Shown here: piece by piece, positions 5,536 to 8,134 of the stretch
Numbering within the stretch: the first letter of the stretch is position 1
Layout: each line of letters begins with the position of its first letter
Assembly: GCA_937943605.1 (NCBI GenBank)
Contig: CALEAW010000099.1
Location: 1 to 8,134 of the forward strand
Reading direction: 5' to 3'
DNA length: 8,134 nucleotides
From: an uncultured Sutterella sp.
Lineage (GTDB): Bacteria > Pseudomonadota > Gammaproteobacteria > Burkholderiales > Burkholderiaceae_F
Made by a program: the position numbers and the translations under genes
The notes under the pieces: model-generated
Databases searched by the model: none
What the model was told of the DNA's origin: nothing
What the model saw: the letters and a program-made list of their open reading frames with translations, nothing else

Positions 5536-5541
5536 AGGAGG
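5536..5541 (+). promoter_or_regulatory. Ribosome-binding site of the phosphoesterase gene
   Basis: AGGAGG, a full match to the 16S rRNA tail, lies 9 bases before the ATG at 5551. It rules out the longer in-frame GTG at 5524, which lies upstream of it. An ATG at 5544 is out of frame. Confidence 0.7.
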
Positions 5542-5550
5542 ATATGCGTC

Positions 5551-6693
5551 ATGCGTTTTGCCATTTTTCATGCCCTTTGTGCACTATGGGTGATTTGGCG
5601 TTTTTGGCTTCCGCTTCGTGTTTCACGCACGGTTAAATTGAGCAGCGTGATCGTAACGATATTGATTGCACTGTTTCCTGCAGTTACAGCCACATTTTTT
5701 GGTGGTTTGATTAGCCCTGAAGTCCCTGCTTGGGTATTGATTATTGGAAATGGCGCAACGTTTTCTTTGGTTCTGCTCTCACTTTTGACGCTTTGTCGAG
5801 AGGTGATCATATTCGCTTCTGTATTGGCGGGACGCTCTGGCGAGCGTACGCATCAATTCGTGCAAAAAGATAAGCGAGTTGCGTTAGGGATGACGATAGC
5901 CTCGGTGACTTTATCGACACTCGGGGTGAGAGAAGGGATCAAGGTGCCTGATGTGCATGAGATGACCTTACCCATCAAAGATTGCCCGAAAGCTTTTGAA
6001 GGCTTTCGTATCGTACAACTTTCAGACTTACATGCCTCGGCACTGCTTTGTGAACCACATATGGCCGCCCTGGTTGAAAAGGTTAATGCCTTGCATCCAG
6101 ATCTGATTGTCATTACGGGCGACATTGTGGATGGAGAGCTTGCGACACGCGATAAGGACGTGGCACCATTAGCGAAATTAAAAGCACCCTATGGGGTGAT
6201 TGCAGTTGAAGGTAATCATGAACATTACGTTGACTACGAAGGATGGATGAAAAAGTTACCAACCTTAGGTATGACGGTGCTTCGTAACGAATGCATTACG
6301 CTACAACGTGATGGTGCAACACTTACGATCGGTGGGGTTACCGATCCTTGGGGACGTCGTTTTGGACGGACGTTACCTGACCCTGTGAAAGCATTTGAGA
6401 AGGCGCCCGAAAACGGACTTCGTATTTTGCTATCTCATCAACCTAAATATGCCAATGACTTTGACAACGCTGTTCGCTTTGATGTACAGCTTTCCGGGCA
6501 TACGCACGGCGGTCAACTCGATGGTTTAGATAAAGGCGTTGCAATCCTCAACCATATGTTTGTGCGAGGTTGGTATCAGCTTAAGCGCGCAGTGATGTAT
6601 GTGCATCCTGGTTCAGGTTTGTGGAATGGATTTCCTATTCGCCTCGGTGTACCAGCAGAAATTGCGCTTTTCACGCTAAAGAAGAAAAACTAG
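5551..6693 (+). CDS. Membrane-anchored calcineurin-like metallophosphoesterase (YkuE/YaeI-like)
   Basis: A 380-residue protein in two parts. Residues 1-125 hold about four hydrophobic segments (near 4-20, 30-54, 59-93 and 110-125). Residues 150-376 are a metallophosphoesterase domain with every metal-site motif: QLSDLHA (156-162; D159, H161), ITGDIVDG (188-195; D191), GNHEH (221-225), LSHQP (294-298) and SGHTHGGQ (315-322; H317, H319). The tail PGSGLWNGFPIRLGVPAEI (353-371) is typical of the YkuE/YaeI branch. Substrate is unknown. Related enzymes hydrolyse phosphodiester or pyrophosphate bonds; the Chlamydia lipid A enzyme LpxG is a calcineurin-like relative. The basic loops at 23-29 and 95-109 suggest these face the cytoplasm, which would place the catalytic domain in the periplasm, though the helix count is uncertain. 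It sits among envelope-lipid genes, so a lipid-linked phosphate substrate is a reasonable guess, not shown. Confidence 0.88.
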   Translation: MRFAIFHALCALWVIWRFWLPLRVSRTVKLSSVIVTILIALFPAVTATFFGGLISPEVPAWVLIIGNGATFSLVLLSLLTLCREVIIFASVLAGRSGERTHQFVQKDKRVALGMTIASVTLSTLGVREGIKVPDVHEMTLPIKDCPKAFEGFRIVQLSDLHASALLCEPHMAALVEKVNALHPDLIVITGDIVDGELATRDKDVAPLAKLKAPYGVIAVEGNHEHYVDYEGWMKKLPTLGMTVLRNECITLQRDGATLTIGGVTDPWGRRFGRTLPDPVKAFEKAPENGLRILLSHQPKYANDFDNAVRFDVQLSGHTHGGQLDGLDKGVAILNHMFVRGWYQLKRAVMYVHPGSGLWNGFPIRLGVPAEIALFTLKKKN

Positions 6694-6730
6694 AATAAAT
6701 GCGTGGCGTAACATAATTTTTCAAAATAAT

Positions 6731-6739
6731 CGGTACAAT
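6731..6739 (+). promoter_or_regulatory. Putative -10 element (CGGTACAAT) upstream of dxr
   Basis: TACAAT (6734-6739) in the recurring CGN context, 46 bases before the dxr start and 37 bases after the phosphoesterase stop. The region upstream is AT-rich (6709-6730) but no -35 consensus is clear. Confidence 0.5.
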
Positions 6740-6785
6740 ATCAGATTAATGTTATTGACTGACTACCCTCAAAGGAATCTTGAAC

Positions 6786-7955
6786 ATGACTCAGCCCATA
6801 ACCCTACTAGGGGCTACAGGAAGTATTGGACGTTCAACGATCGATGTCGTACAACGTTATCCAGATCGCTTTCATATTCATGCTGTAGCGGGCGGCTCTC
6901 GTGTGGCTCCTTTGGTTGAAGTCTGTAAGCAAGTAAACCCTAAGCGCGCGGTGATTGCGGATGCTAACCGCTTAGATGAATTCCATCAAGCTCTAAAGGC
7001 TGAAGGGCTTGGTCATATTGAAGTGGGCGCTGGCGCGGAGGCTGTTTCTGGACTTGCTGAGGATTCTGACACTGAAGTGGTTGTCCAAGCTGTCGTTGGT
7101 GCAGCTGGTGTGGCGCCGACTTTTGCCGCTGCACGTGCAGGCAAGCGACTCTTGCTTGCTAATAAAGAAAGTGTCGTATGTGGCGGTCGTCTTTTAATGG
7201 ATACGGTCAAAAAGCATGGCTGTGAACTGTTACCTGTCGATAGTGAACACAATGCAATTTTTCAGTGTTTGGCTGGCGCAACACCACAAGCGCGTGCTAA
7301 TGCACAACTCATTTTGACTGCCTCGGGTGGGCCATTTAGAGGTCGTAAAAACCTAGAAGGTATTACACCAGAACAAGCTGTAGCGCATCCTAAATGGAAT
7401 ATGGGTCGCAAGATCAGTGTGGACTCAGCGACTTTGATGAATAAGGGCCTAGAAGTTATTGAGGCACGTTGGCTATTTGATTTTCAGCCTGAGCGTATTA
7501 AGGTAGTAGTGCACCCGGAAAGCATTGTTCATTCAGCTGTGGAATTTGAAGACGGTGCTGTGATTGCTCAGTTGGGGTCGGCAGATATGAGGACTCCGAT
7601 TGCTTATTCGCTAGGATGGCCGGAGAGATTAGATGGTCATGCAAAACGTATGAGTTTCTCTGAAATTTCTCGTCTTACGTTTGAAGAGCCAGATTTCGAG
7701 ACGTTCCCATTGCTAGGAATGGCATATAGTGCTTTGAGAGCAAATGACGCCTCTACTATCATTATGAATGCTGCTAATGAAATAGCTGTTGAGTGTTTTT
7801 TAGAAAGAAAAATTGGATTTAAGGATATTTTTAAGGTGGTGGATAATATGTTGACTCGCTTGTTTCTCCCTTCACCACTGTCTGCAAGTGAAATTATAGA
7901 TAAAGATATTTTGTCGCGAAAGAGAACGCTCGAATATATTAAAAAGTATCTATAA
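6786..7955 (+). CDS. dxr: 1-deoxy-D-xylulose 5-phosphate reductoisomerase
   Basis: Dxr converts DXP to 2-C-methyl-D-erythritol 4-phosphate with NADPH and a divalent metal. It is the first committed step of the non-mevalonate isoprenoid pathway and the target of fosmidomycin. The 389-residue product (E. coli 398) has the NADPH-site GATGSIG (9-15), ANKES (125-129), metal ligands D152 and E154 in VDSEHNAIFQ (151-160), ASGGPFR (179-185), HPKWNMG (201-207), and VDSATLMNKGLEVIEA (212-227) with K220 and the third metal ligand E223. HPESIVHS (243-250) and NAANEIAV (328-335) complete the pattern. The ATG at 6786 follows AAAGGA (6771-6776) at nine bases; the in-frame TTG at 6780 is too close. Its products feed UppS. 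The last third uses AGA/AGG and A/T-rich codons more than the rest. rseP is not found after it, unlike the usual proteobacterial order. Confidence 0.97.
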   Translation: MTQPITLLGATGSIGRSTIDVVQRYPDRFHIHAVAGGSRVAPLVEVCKQVNPKRAVIADANRLDEFHQALKAEGLGHIEVGAGAEAVSGLAEDSDTEVVVQAVVGAAGVAPTFAAARAGKRLLLANKESVVCGGRLLMDTVKKHGCELLPVDSEHNAIFQCLAGATPQARANAQLILTASGGPFRGRKNLEGITPEQAVAHPKWNMGRKISVDSATLMNKGLEVIEARWLFDFQPERIKVVVHPESIVHSAVEFEDGAVIAQLGSADMRTPIAYSLGWPERLDGHAKRMSFSEISRLTFEEPDFETFPLLGMAYSALRANDASTIIMNAANEIAVECFLERKIGFKDIFKVVDNMLTRLFLPSPLSASEIIDKDILSRKRTLEYIKKYL

Positions 7956-8010
7956 AAGATATATCCATATTTTGTTACATTCGAATTTCTGCTATTGATA
8001 AATAGGAAAT

Positions 8011-8134
8011 ATGAATATTGTCATTCTCGCGGCTGGCATGGGTAAGCGTATGCATATGCATTCTCGTTTACCCAAGGTGCTTCAGCCTTTAGCAGGGCGT
8101 CCAATGTTAGATCACGTGCTTTCTGCAGTTGAAG
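8011..8134 (+). CDS. glmU: GlmU N-terminus (N-acetylglucosamine-1-phosphate uridyltransferase), partial
   Basis: Only the first 41 codons are in the window; the right edge cuts the gene. The peptide starts MNIVILAAGMGKRM (1-14) and continues RLPKVLQPLAGRPML (19-33), the pyrophosphorylase nucleotide-binding loop and the PK pair (K22) of GlmU. Full-length GlmU is a two-domain enzyme that acetylates glucosamine-1-phosphate and then makes UDP-GlcNAc, the precursor of peptidoglycan and lipid A. The acetyltransferase half is not visible, so a single-domain nucleotidyltransferase is not strictly excluded. AGGA (8004-8007) precedes the ATG at only three bases. The gap from dxr is 55 bases and AT-rich, with no clear terminator; TTGTTA (7972-7977) is a possible -35, but no good -10 follows. 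The loop after RM carries a duplicated Met-His pair. Confidence 0.88.
   Translation, partial: MNIVILAAGMGKRMHMHSRLPKVLQPLAGRPMLDHVLSAVE
8050..8061 (+). repeat. In-frame tandem repeat ATGCAT x2 in glmU
   Basis: Two adjacent copies of the palindrome ATGCAT encode Met-His-Met-His (residues 14-17). Compared with the usual RM-x-S-x-LPK spacing of GlmU this adds two residues, consistent with a 6-base duplication. Confidence 0.7.

Noticed and set aside
7948..7975. Small hairpin after dxr (TATCT with AGATA)
   Set aside because: Only five A-T-rich pairs and no proper T-run; too weak to call a terminator.

Overview
All nine protein genes lie on the + strand and form a housekeeping block: galU, pyrH, frr, uppS, cdsA, a YigZ/IMPACT-family gene, a membrane-anchored metallophosphoesterase gene, dxr, and the first 41 codons of glmU, cut by the right edge. 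Protein sequences and the pyrH-frr-uppS-cdsA-dxr order point to a proteobacterium, most likely a betaproteobacterium. The moderate base composition and CGT/AAG-rich codon use of the highly expressed genes would suit a gut Sutterellaceae-type member of the Burkholderiales; that placement is inference only. No mobile element, CRISPR array, tRNA or rRNA was found.

Left part (1-408): no convincing protein gene. On the + strand it holds an 18-bp stem (63-108), a 15-bp long-range stem (123-198), and directly after it a terminator hairpin with a U-tract (199-232). This looks like the 3' part of a structured non-coding RNA, or a long leader, ahead of galU. A further hairpin (350-376) sits just upstream of the galU start.

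Middle (409-4749): galU makes UDP-glucose from UTP; pyrH makes the UDP that becomes UTP; frr recycles ribosomes; uppS makes the undecaprenyl carrier; cdsA makes CDP-diacylglycerol. These genes are often packed into one transcript, but here gaps of about 80-215 bases separate them. Strong intrinsic terminators follow galU, pyrH, frr and cdsA. The pyrH promoter has a perfect TATAAT box, a dyad in its spacer, and a start region (AATTTTG) like those of UTP-sensing promoters. A repeated CGNTASAAT element, probably the -10 box of this genome's promoters, precedes frr, cdsA, the phosphoesterase gene and dxr.

Right part (4750-8134): the YigZ-family gene and the phosphoesterase gene sit between cdsA and dxr. 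After dxr, where rseP and bamA usually follow in proteobacteria, comes glmU. The genes share a theme of nucleotide-activated precursors and isoprenoid/phospholipid supply for the envelope (Dxr feeds UppS; GlmU and GalU make UDP-sugars).
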